Source: Austwickia sp. (GTDB taxonomy: Bacteria > Actinomycetota > Actinomycetes > Actinomycetales > Dermatophilaceae). Taken from it: a DNA stretch of 64,000 nucleotides. Below the pieces are notes generated by a model. The model had not been told where the DNA came from, searched no databases, and saw only the letters and a list, made by a program, of their open reading frames with translations. The stretch's first letter is position 1. Every line of letters starts with the position of its first letter. Below, in pieces: positions 35,894 to 44,544 of this stretch. A program made the translations under genes and the position numbers. The DNA is taken from assembly GCA_016699675.1 (NCBI GenBank), contig CP064985.1, forward strand, positions 2,356,001 to 2,420,000. Reading direction: 5' to 3'.

Positions 35894-36913
35894 TCATCGG
35901 TTGTAGGCGGGCATCGAGCCCTTGATCAGGTCGGTGGGGGCGCTGCAGCGAGCGGTGAGGTCAGCGTCGAGGGGCCCCTTGGCCAAGGCCGCGAGGTTGG
36001 CCTGGAGCTGGTCGACCTTGCCTCCGCCGAGCAGCAGCGCACCCGGCCCGGGCACGCTGACCATCCACCGCAGCGCCAGCTCCACTAGGGAGATGCCCGC
36101 CTCGTCGGCGAGGTCGGCCAGAGTCCGGACGGCGTCGAGCACCCCGGGCGTCCAGTACCGCTTGCGATACATCTCGGCCAGGACCGATCCGCTGAACCGG
36201 CTGGGCGCCTCCTCATCGGGGCGACGGACCAGCAGGCCACCCGCCAGCGGGTTGTAGCACATGGTGAGGACGCCGTAGCGGTCGGCGAACTCGAACCACT
36301 CGTCCTCCATGCGGCGGGCGACCAGGTTGTAGACGTTCTGCGCGACGACGGGGCCGGGCATGCCGATCCGCTTCGCCTCGTGGACGATCTCCAGGGCCTG
36401 CCAAGCCGAGTAGTTGGAGATGCCCAGGGCGCCGATCTTGCCCTCGGAACGCAGCGCCGCAATCGTCTCGAGCGTTTCGCCGATCGGGGTGGCCCGGTCG
36501 GGCTGGTGCAGGTAGAAGAGGTCCACGCGGTCCACGTCGAGGCGGCGCAGCGAGCCCTCGACGCTCGCGCGCAGGCCCGCGGCTGAGAGCGGGGCGTGCT
36601 CACCCGCGTCGGCGTGCGGCATCCCGGCCTTTGTCGCGAGAACGATCCGGTCGCGGTGGCGCTTGATCAGCGGGGCGATGAGGCCTTCCGTGGTGCCCCG
36701 TGCATAGCCGTTGGCCGTGTCGATGCCGTTGATGCCGGCCGCCAGGGCGGCCTCGAACATGGCCTCGGATCCGGCCTCGTCGGCCGTGTCGCCGAAGCTC
36801 ATGGTGCCCAACACCACCCGGCTCATCGGAATGCGCACTTCGCGCAATTCGGCGACGGCGATCTCTACGTGCTGGTCACCCGCGCGCTGCGTAGCGAAGG
36901 TCTGAGTCTCCAT
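35894..36913 (-). CDS. Aldo/keto reductase
   Basis: The 339-residue (alpha/beta)8 NADPH-dependent oxidoreductase shows the catalytic tetrad: Asp and Tyr in GIDTANGYARG, Lys in VLATKAGMPH and His in LFYLHQPDR. Later motifs include ALGISNYSAWQ and the cofactor-binding end GALLLGGGKVDQL. ATG 36911-36913 follows GGAGG. It is the first gene of the left arm (AKR, sialidase-like, permease), divergent from the kinase gene, and probably oxidises or reduces an intermediate of the pathway. Confidence 0.9.
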   Translation of the reverse strand: METQTFATQRAGDQHVEIAVAELREVRIPMSRVVLGTMSFGDTADEAGSEAMFEAALAAGINGIDTANGYARGTTEGLIAPLIKRHRDRIVLATKAGMPHADAGEHAPLSAAGLRASVEGSLRRLDVDRVDLFYLHQPDRATPIGETLETIAALRSEGKIGALGISNYSAWQALEIVHEAKRIGMPGPVVAQNVYNLVARRMEDEWFEFADRYGVLTMCYNPLAGGLLVRRPDEEAPSRFSGSVLAEMYRKRYWTPGVLDAVRTLADLADEAGISLVELALRWMVSVPGPGALLLGGGKVDQLQANLAALAKGPLDADLTARCSAPTDLIKGSMPAYNR

Positions 36914-36969
36914 TGGCTGCCTCCGAGGCATCGATTCGTGCGGTGCGGCTGGGGCACATCCCGCCGCCA

Positions 36970-36988
36970 CTTGCGCGGTCTGCGCAAG
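36970..36988. promoter_or_regulatory. Inverted repeat in the divergent control region (candidate operator)
   Basis: CTTGCGC-GGTCT-GCGCAAG is a perfect 7-bp inverted repeat. A related degenerate copy (TTGTGCGAACCGCGCAG) follows within 8 bp. Both lie in the 155-bp gap between the divergent AKR and kinase genes, where a DeoR-type repressor would be expected to bind. Confidence 0.4.
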
Positions 36989-37068
36989 ACCCTTGTGCGA
37001 ACCGCGCAGATCCGGCAGACTGCGACCGTTCGAAGTTGACGAGCGATCCCGAAGGTGGTGACGACACG

Positions 37069-38349
37069 GTGGGCAACCCTCTGGTGCTGGCTGACGACCT
37101 CAGCGGCGCGGCCGAGACCGCTGCGGCTCTCGGAGTCGAACTCCATGCGGACCTGTACCTATGGCCGGAGGCTCCGGCTCCTCGGGACCTGCCGCCCGAC
37201 CGGCCCGTCGTCATCGACCTGGACTCGCGGCACCTGAGCCCGACGGTGGCGGCCGAGCGGCTGCGCGCCGCGCTGGCCGCATCCCCGACCCCTGCTCCGC
37301 TTTTCAAGAAGATCGACTCGCTCCTGCGTGGGAACGTCGCGGGCGAGGTTTCGGCCTTGGTGGGGAGCGCACTCGTGGTCCTCACACCGGCCCTTCCGGA
37401 ACAGGGGCGCACGGTCGTCGACGGGGTGCTCCTGGACAACGGCCTGCCGCTGGCGCAGACGCGCCTGTGGGCCTTGGAGTCCACTCCCTCACCGGCCAGC
37501 GTGGCCGCGGCACTGCCCGGGCTGCCGATCACCACGATCGGGCTGGACGTCGTGCGGTCGGCCGGGCTGGATCGCCGCCTCGCCGAGGCCGCGGGAACCA
37601 TCGCCGTCTGCGACGCGCAGGATTCAGCAGACCTGACCGCCATCGTCGGCGCCGGGCTGCGGGCCGACGCGAACGTGCGTTTCGTGGGGTCCAGCGCCCT
37701 AGCCCGGGCACTGGGACCGCACCTGACCTCGGCCCCGAGTGCCGGACCGGATCACCCGACGGTCCCGCCGCTCGGCGGGGTTCTGCCGCACGGCGGGGTT
37801 CTGCCGCAGGCCGGGGTGTTGTACGTGCTGGGCACCGGTTCCGAGGCAGCCGTGGCCCAGGCGGAGATCCTGGGCGCTCACACCGACACCTTCCGGGTTC
37901 CGCTCGGACCCCGCGCGATCGCCGATCTCGACGCGGGCACAGCCGGCGAGCTCGGGCGTCGGTTGGCTGCGCAGCTTCGCGATCGAAGCGTCGTCGTCCA
38001 GGTCAACGGGCTGGCCGACCCCATGGTGACGGGCGAGGCGATCGTGGCCGGACTCGCCCGACTCGTCGCCGCGACGCTCGCCACCGCGGCGGACTGGCCC
38101 GTGCGGCTCATGCTGACCGGGGGCCAGACCGCGCGCGCCGTCCTCGACGAACTCGGCTGCCGACGGCTGAGTCTCCTCCGCGAAATTCACCCCGGAGCCG
38201 TGCTCCTGACCACCGAAACCGGTTGGCTCGTGGCGACCCGTCCCGGAAGCCACGGGCAGCCCGACTCGCTCCAAGCCATCCATCAAGCCCTCAGCACCGA
38301 CCCGTACCCGACCCCTCATCGCGCCCCCACCTCAGGAGATCCCCAATGA
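37069..38349 (+). CDS. Four-carbon acid sugar kinase (DUF1537 family)
   Basis: The 426-residue protein begins MGNPLVLADDLSGAAETAAAL, the family signature (ADDL[TS]GA), and continues FKKIDSLLRGNV and, in the nucleotide-binding C-terminal domain, LMLTGGQTARAVLDELG. These kinases phosphorylate D-threonate, D-erythronate or related C4 acids at O4. GTG 37069 is chosen because it places the signature at the N-terminus; a TTG at 37036 is the alternative. The stop overlaps the pdxA-like gene (ATGA). Confidence 0.9.
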   Translation: MGNPLVLADDLSGAAETAAALGVELHADLYLWPEAPAPRDLPPDRPVVIDLDSRHLSPTVAAERLRAALAASPTPAPLFKKIDSLLRGNVAGEVSALVGSALVVLTPALPEQGRTVVDGVLLDNGLPLAQTRLWALESTPSPASVAAALPGLPITTIGLDVVRSAGLDRRLAEAAGTIAVCDAQDSADLTAIVGAGLRADANVRFVGSSALARALGPHLTSAPSAGPDHPTVPPLGGVLPHGGVLPQAGVLYVLGTGSEAAVAQAEILGAHTDTFRVPLGPRAIADLDAGTAGELGRRLAAQLRDRSVVVQVNGLADPMVTGEAIVAGLARLVAATLATAADWPVRLMLTGGQTARAVLDELGCRRLSLLREIHPGAVLLTTETGWLVATRPGSHGQPDSLQAIHQALSTDPYPTPHRAPTSGDPQ

Positions 38350-39359
38350 GTGAAGACACCCGCCCCGTGATCGCCGTCACCATGGGTGACGGAGCCGGCG
38401 TCGGTCCCGAAGTGACCGTCGCGGCCGTCGTCGACCCCGAGATCACCGCCCTGTGCCGACCGATCGTGATCGGCGACAAGGCCCGGCTTGAGCAGGCCGC
38501 GCAGATCATGAACCTGCGGGTGGACGTGCAGGCGATCGAAAGCGTCGAGCAAGCCCAGGAGGCGCCCGGCCGCATCAACGTCATCGACCTGGGGCTGCTC
38601 CCGCCGGACCTGGCGTGGGGTCAGCTGTCCGCTGTGGCCGGCGACGCCGCCTACCAGTACATCGCCAAGGCCGCGCAGCTGGCCACCGAGGGCGCCGTAC
38701 AGGCGATCTGCACGGCCCCCCTGAATAAGGAAGCCCTGCATCTCGGCGGCCACAAGTACCCGGGCCACACGGAGATGCTGGCCGCGCTGACCGACACCCC
38801 TGAGGTCTCGATGCTGCTCAGCGCGCCCAAGCTGCGCGTCATTCACGTCACGACCCACATCGGGCTGATCGATGCCGTCCGCAAGATCGACGCCGGCCTC
38901 GTGGAGCGCACCGTACGTCGTGGCTGGGAGGCGCTGCGCCGCGCGGGTATCGACAACCCGCACATCGGGGTGTGCGCGATCAACCCGCACGCGGGGGAGG
39001 GGGGTCTGTTCGGCTACGGCGAAGAGGAGGAGAAGATCATCCCGGCCCTGGAGGTTCTCCGCGCCGACGGGGTGGACGCCGTCGGCCCGATGCCCGCCGA
39101 CACGGCCTTCTATCTGGCGGGTCGCGGCGACTACGACCTGATCGTCGCGATGTACCACGACCAGGGCCACGGCCCCCTGAAGGTGCTCGGCATCGAGGAC
39201 GGCGTGAACATCACGGTCGGCCTGCCCGTCATCCGCACCTCCGTCGACCACGGCACCGCCTTCGACATCGCGGGCAAGGGGATCGTCAAGGTCGAGAGCA
39301 TGCTCGAAGCCATGCGTCAGGCGGCGGCACTCGCGACGCGTCCGGTGGAGGCGAAGTGA
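38346..39359 (+). CDS. pdxA2: PdxA2-type 4-phospho-threonate/erythronate dehydrogenase
   Basis: The 337-residue protein has PdxA features: TMGDGAGVGPE at the N-terminus, the metal-binding His residues in VTTHIGL, HDQGHGPLKVLG and RTSVDHGTAFDIAGKG. Known PdxA2 enzymes paired with DUF1537 kinases oxidise and decarboxylate 4-phospho-D-threonate or -erythronate to dihydroxyacetone phosphate, CO2 and NADH. The tight coupling to the kinase (4-bp overlap) argues for that role and not for pyridoxine synthesis. The stop overlaps the aldolase ATG. Confidence 0.9.
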   Translation: MSEDTRPVIAVTMGDGAGVGPEVTVAAVVDPEITALCRPIVIGDKARLEQAAQIMNLRVDVQAIESVEQAQEAPGRINVIDLGLLPPDLAWGQLSAVAGDAAYQYIAKAAQLATEGAVQAICTAPLNKEALHLGGHKYPGHTEMLAALTDTPEVSMLLSAPKLRVIHVTTHIGLIDAVRKIDAGLVERTVRRGWEALRRAGIDNPHIGVCAINPHAGEGGLFGYGEEEEKIIPALEVLRADGVDAVGPMPADTAFYLAGRGDYDLIVAMYHDQGHGPLKVLGIEDGVNITVGLPVIRTSVDHGTAFDIAGKGIVKVESMLEAMRQAAALATRPVEAK

Positions 39360-40251
39360 TGAGCATCGACATCCGCGGGATCATTGCCGCCCTCATCACG
39401 TCCCTGAACGACGACGAATCCCTCAACGAGCAGGGCATCCGCGCGCACGTGCGCCGGCTCCTGGACGCCGGCGTGGACGGGATGTTCTGCCTGGGCACCA
39501 ACGGCGAGTTCTTCATCATGAGCGAGGCCGAGAAGCTCGAGGTCATGCGCATCGTCGTCGACGAGGTCGCGGGCGCCGTACCCGTCTACGCGGGCACCGG
39601 CTGCGTGGGCACGAAAGCCACCGTCGAACTGTCGAAGAAGGCGGTCGAGGCAGGCGTCGACGTGCTCAGCCTCATCACGCCGTACTTCGCGGCCGCGTCG
39701 CAGGACGAGCTCTACACGCATTTCGCGACCGTCGCCGACGCGGTCGATGTCCCGATCGTCGCCTACAACATCCCCATGCGCACCGGGTGAACATGACGCC
39801 GGCGCTCATCGAGCGGCTCGCGCAGATCCCGAACATCGCCGGGGTCAAGGACTCCTCGGGCAACTTCGAGAACATGCTGCAGTACATCGCGCGGACGCCG
39901 GACGACTTCGCCGTGCTCTCGGGGAACGACGGGCTGATCCTGTGGAACCTGCTCGCCGGCGGCCGCGGCGGCATCACCGCGATCAGCAACGTCTACCCGA
40001 AGACCATGGTCGCCATCTATCAGGAGTGGAAGGCGGGCAACCTGGAGGCCGCGCGCGCGGCCCAGGACGCCATCCGGCCCATCCGGGCGACGCAACGGCA
40101 TGGCAACCCGAACACGATCACCAAGACTGCCGCGAACCTGGCCGGTTGCGATCTCGGCCCGTGCCGGGCTCCGTTCAACGAGGTGCCGGAGGCAGCCCTC
40201 GCGGAGATCCGGGAGGTGCTCGACCGCACCCACGCGCAAGGGATCTTCTAG
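39359..40251 (+). pseudogene. DHDPS/N-acetylneuraminate lyase-family aldolase, apparent single-base frameshift
   Basis: The frame starting at ATG 39359 encodes MSIDIRGIIAALITSLNDD, GTNGEFFIMSEAEKLEV and VPIVAYNIPMRTG (catalytic Tyr region). It then meets TGA at a GGG run (39785-39787). One more G continues VNMTPALIERLAQIPNIAGVKDSSGN, which holds the Schiff-base Lys, and the total becomes 297 residues, the normal length. Family members make or cleave 2-keto acids using pyruvate. In this operon it probably cleaves a 2-keto-3-deoxy sugar acid. Because both halves are fully conserved, the break looks recent or artefactual. Confidence 0.85.
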
Positions 40252-40392
40252 CGCAATCGCGCTGAGACGCTCATTGCCACCGGCATGCGCGACGCGGTGG
40301 CGGCCCGGGTGGGTTGCGGGGAACCTGCGGCACGTGAGCAATGCCGTACGCCGCAGGCGCCGCGCTGGATTCCGGCTGGCGTGAGGTCTTCA

Positions 40393-40614
40393 TCACCGCC
40401 GGGAGCGCGGGGTCTTGCGCGCGGTGAAGAACGCGAGTGCAGACGACACGATCCCGAGAGCTCCGGCAACGGCCGACACCCACGCGTTGTCTGGCGGCCA
40501 GCCACGCGTGGCGAGGAAAATCCAGATGAGCCCGAAGGTGAGCCATCCGATCGCGGTGGCGTAGTAAATCGGCGATCGACGAATCTCGCGAAGTCCATGA
40601 GCCCAGTAGACATG
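40393..40614 (-). pseudogene. Remnant or start-less frame of a small two-helix membrane protein
   Basis: A minus-strand frame ending at TGA 40393-40395 reads LREIRRSPIYYATAIGWLTF, then a first hydrophobic helix with GLIWIFLATRGW, a short loop (PPDNAW) and a second helix (VSAVAGALGIVSSALAFF), ending RKTPRSRR. The positive ends and helix spacing look like a real small membrane protein. No ATG, GTG or TTG is in frame upstream of the first helix, so the 5' end is lost or shifted. The 250 bases around it towards 40252 hold nothing else I can support. Confidence 0.45.
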
Positions 40615-40715
40615 GGCCCTGACACGAGAACAGTACCAACGGGCGGATGACAGCGTCAGCGCGGCGATCGCGTGGCGGAGCGGGTGAGCAAGAGCGTGAG
40701 CAGAGTGCCCCCGAA

Positions 40716-40753
40716 TGAAGAAAGCCCCAGCGCCAACCGGAGTTGGTCTGGGG
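40716..40753 (-). terminator. Terminator after the tRNA cluster
   Basis: CCCCAG pairs with CTGGGG and CCAAC with GTTGG, followed on the minus strand by CTTTCTTC. It lies 7 bp past the tRNA-Phe 3' end. Confidence 0.85.
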
Positions 40754-40759
40754 TTTTCG

Positions 40760-40836
40760 TGGTGGCCAGGGGCGGGGTCGAACCGCCGACCTTCCGATTT
40801 TCAGTCGGACGCTCGTACCAACTGAGCTACCTGGCC
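40760..40836 (-). tRNA. tRNA-Phe (anticodon GAA)
   Basis: Cloverleaf: acceptor GGCCAGG/CCTGGCC, anticodon stem TCCGA/TCGGA with loop CTGAAAA, T stem GGCGG/CCGCC. The CCA end is encoded. Confidence 0.97.
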
Positions 40837-40849
40837 CGGACAAACTGAG

Positions 40850-40923
40850 CGACCCCGACCGGGCTCGAACCGGCGACCTCCGCCGTGACAGGGCGGCGCG
40901 CTAACCAACTGCGCTACGGGGCC
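40850..40923 (-). tRNA. tRNA-Asp (anticodon GTC)
   Basis: Acceptor GGCCCCG pairs with CGGGGTC, anticodon loop CTGTCAC, T loop TTCGAGC. CCA is not encoded. Middle gene of the Glu-Asp-Phe cluster. Confidence 0.97.
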
Positions 40924-40941
40924 TCGTGAAGAGGTACTGCG

Positions 40942-41014
40942 TATCCCCAACGGGATTCGAACCCGTGCTACCGCCGTGAAAGGGCGGGGTCCTTGGCCGC
41001 TAGACGATGGGGAC
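40942..41014 (-). tRNA. tRNA-Glu (anticodon TTC)
   Basis: Acceptor GTCCCCA pairs with TGGGGAT (one G-T pair), anticodon loop CTTTCAC, T stem ACGGG/CCCGT. CCA is not encoded. First gene of the cluster. Confidence 0.97.
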
Positions 41015-41175
41015 CTGCGGAGTCACCCGTGCAGGTCCGTCGCCGCCAGCGAGCCGCGCTCGGATCCGTCGAGGACTTCCGAAAGCATAGGGGACGAGCC
41101 CGCCAATCACCAAAGCGAGATGGACATGCGTCCCGACCTGCGGCTGAGCCGCCGCCGCCAGGGACAGCGACGCGG

Positions 41176-42228
41176 TCACCGGCCCTTGGCCGCCCACGAC
41201 AGCACCCGCTCGCGCGGCCATGTGGTCACGATGCGCTGCGCAGGCACGCCGAGCCGGGCCGCGCGCTCGCAGCCGTACTGCACGAAGTCGAGCTGCCCCG
41301 GCGCGTGCGCGTCGCTGTCGATCGAGATCAGGCACCCGGTCCCCAGCGCCAGCTCGATCAGCTCGTCCGGGGGGTCCACCCGCTCCGGTCGGGAGTTGAT
41401 CTCCACCGCGACGCCCTCCGCGGCGCAGGCGGCGAAGACCGCCTCGGCGTCGAACTGGCTCTGCGCCCTGGCCTTCTGGCCCGCGCGGCGTACGACGTAC
41501 CGGCCCGTGCAGTGCCCCAGGACGGCGACGCGCGGATGACGAACCGCGCCGAGCATCCGTCGCGTCATCGCCTCGGGCTCCATGGCGAGCTTGCTGTGCA
41601 AGGACGCCACCACGACGTCGACCCGCCCCAGCATCTCCTCGGTCTGGTCGAGCGAGCCGTCGTCGAGGATGTCCACCTCGATGCCGGACAGCAGCCGAAA
41701 GCCGTCGCCGACGGCCCCGTTCACGGCGTCGACGACCTCCAGCTGCCGGGCGAGCCGCTCCGCGGTCAGCCCCTGGGCGACCTTGAGCCGGGGCGAGTGA
41801 TCCGTCAGCGCCAGATAGGAGTGCCCCAGCTCCATCGCGGTTGCGACCATCTCCTCGATCGGCGAGCCGCCGTCGGACCAGTCCGAATGCGAATGCAGAT
41901 CCCCGTGCGTCGCGGCCAGCACCTCCTCGCCACCGGTGGCCAGCGGGCCGGCCTCGCGCTCCAGGTCCGCCAGGTACGCCGGCGTACCGCCGTCCAGCGC
42001 CTCCGCGATCACCGCGGCCGTCTTGGGCCCCACGCCGGGCAGCTCGGTCAGCGTGCCCGCCCGATGCCGGAACTCCAGCTCGTCGCGCCCCACCCGCAAC
42101 GCCGTGGTCGCCGCCCCGCGAAACGCCTTGACCCGGTGGCTGTCGGCCAGCCGCCGCTCCAGCAGAAAGGCGATCCGGCGCAGCGCGTCGACGGGCTCGA
42201 TCGGCGCCATGGCCGCGGGCTGGTTCAT
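41176..42228 (-). CDS. PHP-domain phosphoesterase with helix-hairpin-helix N-terminus
   Basis: The 350-residue protein resembles the C-terminal half of PolX-type DNA polymerases. A helix-hairpin-helix region lies at about 15-80 (TLTELPGVGPKTAAVIAEAL). The PHP metal site follows: DLHSHSDWSDG, ALTDHSPRL, GIEVDIL, VVASLHSKL, LGHCTGR and IDSDAHAPG. The polymerase domain itself is absent. Stand-alone PHP proteins of this layout are mostly uncharacterised and may act on DNA ends or phosphoesters. It is divergent from glyA with 47 bp between starts. Confidence 0.9.
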   Translation of the reverse strand: MNQPAAMAPIEPVDALRRIAFLLERRLADSHRVKAFRGAATTALRVGRDELEFRHRAGTLTELPGVGPKTAAVIAEALDGGTPAYLADLEREAGPLATGGEEVLAATHGDLHSHSDWSDGGSPIEEMVATAMELGHSYLALTDHSPRLKVAQGLTAERLARQLEVVDAVNGAVGDGFRLLSGIEVDILDDGSLDQTEEMLGRVDVVVASLHSKLAMEPEAMTRRMLGAVRHPRVAVLGHCTGRYVVRRAGQKARAQSQFDAEAVFAACAAEGVAVEINSRPERVDPPDELIELALGTGCLISIDSDAHAPGQLDFVQYGCERAARLGVPAQRIVTTWPRERVLSWAAKGR

Positions 42229-42275
42229 GCGGCAAACCGTACGGCGGGTGAGCGCGCCGTGAAAGGATGACCGGC

Positions 42276-43550
42276 ATGGAGCTCCTGAACACGCCGCTGG
42301 CCGAGCTGGACCCCGAGATCGCCGCCGCGCTGGACGCCGAGCGCGACCGCCAGGAGACGACGCTGGAGATGATCGCGTCGGAGAACTTCGCGCCCGTCGC
42401 GGTCATGCAGGCGCAGGGCTCCGTGGCGACGAACAAGTACGCCGAGGGCTACCCGGGACGCCGCTATTACGGCGGGTGTGAGCACGTCGACGTCGTCGAG
42501 CAGCTCGCCATCGACCGGCTCAAGGCCCTGTTCGACGCGGGCTTCGCCAACGTGCAGCCGCACTCCGGTGCGCAGGCCAACACGGCCGTCTACTTCGCCC
42601 TGCTCAAGCCGGGCGACACCATCCTCGGCATGGACCTCGCGCACGGTGGACACCTCACCCACGGGATGCGGATCAACTACAGCGGCAAGATGTTCAACGT
42701 CGCGGCGTACCACGTCGGCGACGACGGCCGGGTCGACATGGGCGAGGTCGAGCGCCTCGCCAAGGAGACCAAGCCGCAGATGATCATCGCGGGCTGGTCG
42801 GCGTACCCCCGCCAGCTCGACTTCGCCGAGTTCCGCCGCATCGCCGACGAGGTCGGCGCCTACCTGATGGTCGACATGGCCCACTTCGCGGGCCTGGTGG
42901 CCGCCCGGCTGCACCCGAACCCCATGCCCCACGCGCACATCGTCACCTCGACGACGCACAAGACCCTCTGCGGCCCCCGCGGCGGCGTCATCCTCACCAA
43001 CGACGCCGACCTGGCCAAGAAGATCAACTCCGCGGTCTTCCCCGGCATGCAGGGCGGCCCGCTGGAGCACGTCATCGCCGCGAAGGCGGTCGCCTTCAAG
43101 GTCGCCGCGACGCCGGACTTCAAGGAGCGCCAGGAGCGGACGCTGGCCGGGGCGCGGATTCTCGCCGAGAGGCTTTCCCAGCCGGACATGGCGCAGATCG
43201 GCGTGCGCGTCCTGACCGGCGGCACCGACGTCCACCTGGTCCTCGTCGACCTGCGGGACAGCGAGCTCGACGGCAAGCAGGGCGAGGACCAGCTGCACCG
43301 CATCGGGATAACAGTGAACCGCAACGCGATTCCCAACGACCCGCGGCCGCCGATGGTCACCTCGGGGCTGCGGATCGGCACCCCCGCGTTGGCTACCCGG
43401 GGCCTGCAGGAGGACGACTTCCGCGAGGTCGCCGACATCATCGCCGGTGCGCTGCACGCCGGCCTGACCGACGACGAGGCCGAGCTCCTGCGCCGCCGCG
43501 TCGAGGAGATCGCGAAGAAGTACCCGCTGTACCCCTCGCTCAAGTCCTAG
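42276..43550 (+). CDS. glyA: Serine hydroxymethyltransferase GlyA
   Basis: SHMT converts serine and tetrahydrofolate to glycine and 5,10-methylene-THF. The 424-residue protein has TLEMIASENFAP, NKYAEGYPGRRYYGGCE, PHSGAQANTAVY, the PLP Lys in TSTTHKTLCGPRGG and TSGLRIGTPALATRG. ATG 42276 is preferred over ATG 42267 because AAAGGA lies 8 bases before it. It feeds the same folate pool as purU at 58921. Confidence 0.97.
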   Translation: MELLNTPLAELDPEIAAALDAERDRQETTLEMIASENFAPVAVMQAQGSVATNKYAEGYPGRRYYGGCEHVDVVEQLAIDRLKALFDAGFANVQPHSGAQANTAVYFALLKPGDTILGMDLAHGGHLTHGMRINYSGKMFNVAAYHVGDDGRVDMGEVERLAKETKPQMIIAGWSAYPRQLDFAEFRRIADEVGAYLMVDMAHFAGLVAARLHPNPMPHAHIVTSTTHKTLCGPRGGVILTNDADLAKKINSAVFPGMQGGPLEHVIAAKAVAFKVAATPDFKERQERTLAGARILAERLSQPDMAQIGVRVLTGGTDVHLVLVDLRDSELDGKQGEDQLHRIGITVNRNAIPNDPRPPMVTSGLRIGTPALATRGLQEDDFREVADIIAGALHAGLTDDEAELLRRRVEEIAKKYPLYPSLKS

Positions 43551-43666
43551 CGGTTATCCCCACCCGCTAGGCAGGCGCGGGTTATCCCCAGCCGGCGGCT
43601 CTCCCGCGACGGTGGGGGCGCGCGTCGCCGTACCTTGGCGACCATCGTCGACCAGGGGGGAAAGCC

Positions 43667-44482
43667 ATGCGGGTACGTCGCGTTGTCGCCATCATCGGTT
43701 TGTCTGCGGTGGCGGTGTTCGGGGCCCGGGACGTGGTCCTCGGGGACCAGCGCGCGCCTGCGCCCGATCCCTCGGGGACGCCCACGCAGTCCGGCCAGCC
43801 GGGGGAGGCGTGGCTGCCGCCGGCGCGGCCCGGCTCAACCGCCGCTGCCGCGACCCCCATGACCTCCGCGACTCCCACGACCTCCGCGACCGCCGGGGCG
43901 GCCGGCTCGGTCGACCGCGGCCGGGTGGCGCGTCCCCCGTTGCCGGACTTGTACGCCGCCGCGGCAGCGCGCGCCACCACCGCGACCTCGGTGCAGGTCA
44001 CCGGTGAGATCCACACGAAGGAGGGGACCGTCCACCTGGACGTGGCCGGCGCGACGACGAATGACAACTATCGGCAGGTGGTGCACCTGTCGGACGGCGC
44101 GCTCGAACTGCTCACGGTCGGCCCTTCATCGTGGGGGCGGGAGCTGCCGCCCGGCGGCGCCTCCGCATCGGCGGAGCCATATCGGCCGGTGTCCCCCGAT
44201 ACCGCATTGTTCCTCCCCGGGCAGGTCAAAGACCTGGTCTCGTCCCATGGGCCGCTGGAACCCCGCGGGCTGAGCTGCGTCGACGTGACCGAGCAAGGCC
44301 GCCCCGCGTGGCTGTTGCGGCGGACCTCCCCGGAGGCAGAGCTGGCGATTGCCGCCGACGGCTCGGCGGAGCTCTTGCGCCTCACGACTGCGAAGATGGG
44401 GACGCTGACCTTCGCCCGGTGGAACCAGGTGCCGCCCTTCGCGGCGCCGTCGCCCGCGCAGCTGGAGCGAAGTCCGGGCTGA
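43667..44482 (+). CDS. Secreted or membrane-anchored hypothetical protein
   Basis: The 271-residue product has an N-terminal signal sequence or anchor (RRVVAIIGLSAVAVFGARDVV), a Pro/Ala/Thr-rich spacer (about 30-85) and a C-terminal domain (about 90-270) with alternating beta pattern (SVQVTGEIHTKEGTVHLDVAG, WLLRRTSPEAELAIAADGSAELLRL). There is no lipobox Cys. The C-terminal fold loosely recalls mycobacterial LppX/LprG-type lipid carriers, but I would not assign it. It starts at ATG after GGGGGGAAA and stands alone. Confidence 0.75.
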   Translation: MRVRRVVAIIGLSAVAVFGARDVVLGDQRAPAPDPSGTPTQSGQPGEAWLPPARPGSTAAAATPMTSATPTTSATAGAAGSVDRGRVARPPLPDLYAAAAARATTATSVQVTGEIHTKEGTVHLDVAGATTNDNYRQVVHLSDGALELLTVGPSSWGRELPPGGASASAEPYRPVSPDTALFLPGQVKDLVSSHGPLEPRGLSCVDVTEQGRPAWLLRRTSPEAELAIAADGSAELLRLTTAKMGTLTFARWNQVPPFAAPSPAQLERSPG

Positions 44483-44544
44483 CTGAGCCCCCGTGGATCC
44501 GGGGCCGGACTGCGCCGGCCGCATCGCGTGGGCAGAATGCACGC

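Noticed and set aside
38346..39359. Assignment as pyridoxine-pathway PdxA
   Set aside because: Coupled to a four-carbon acid sugar kinase and no other pdx genes; the PdxA2 role fits better.
43552..43590. Two GGTTATCCCCA repeats after glyA as DnaA boxes or an origin
   Set aside because: They differ from TTATNCACA at the critical position, there is no AT-rich unwinding region and no dnaA or dnaN nearby.
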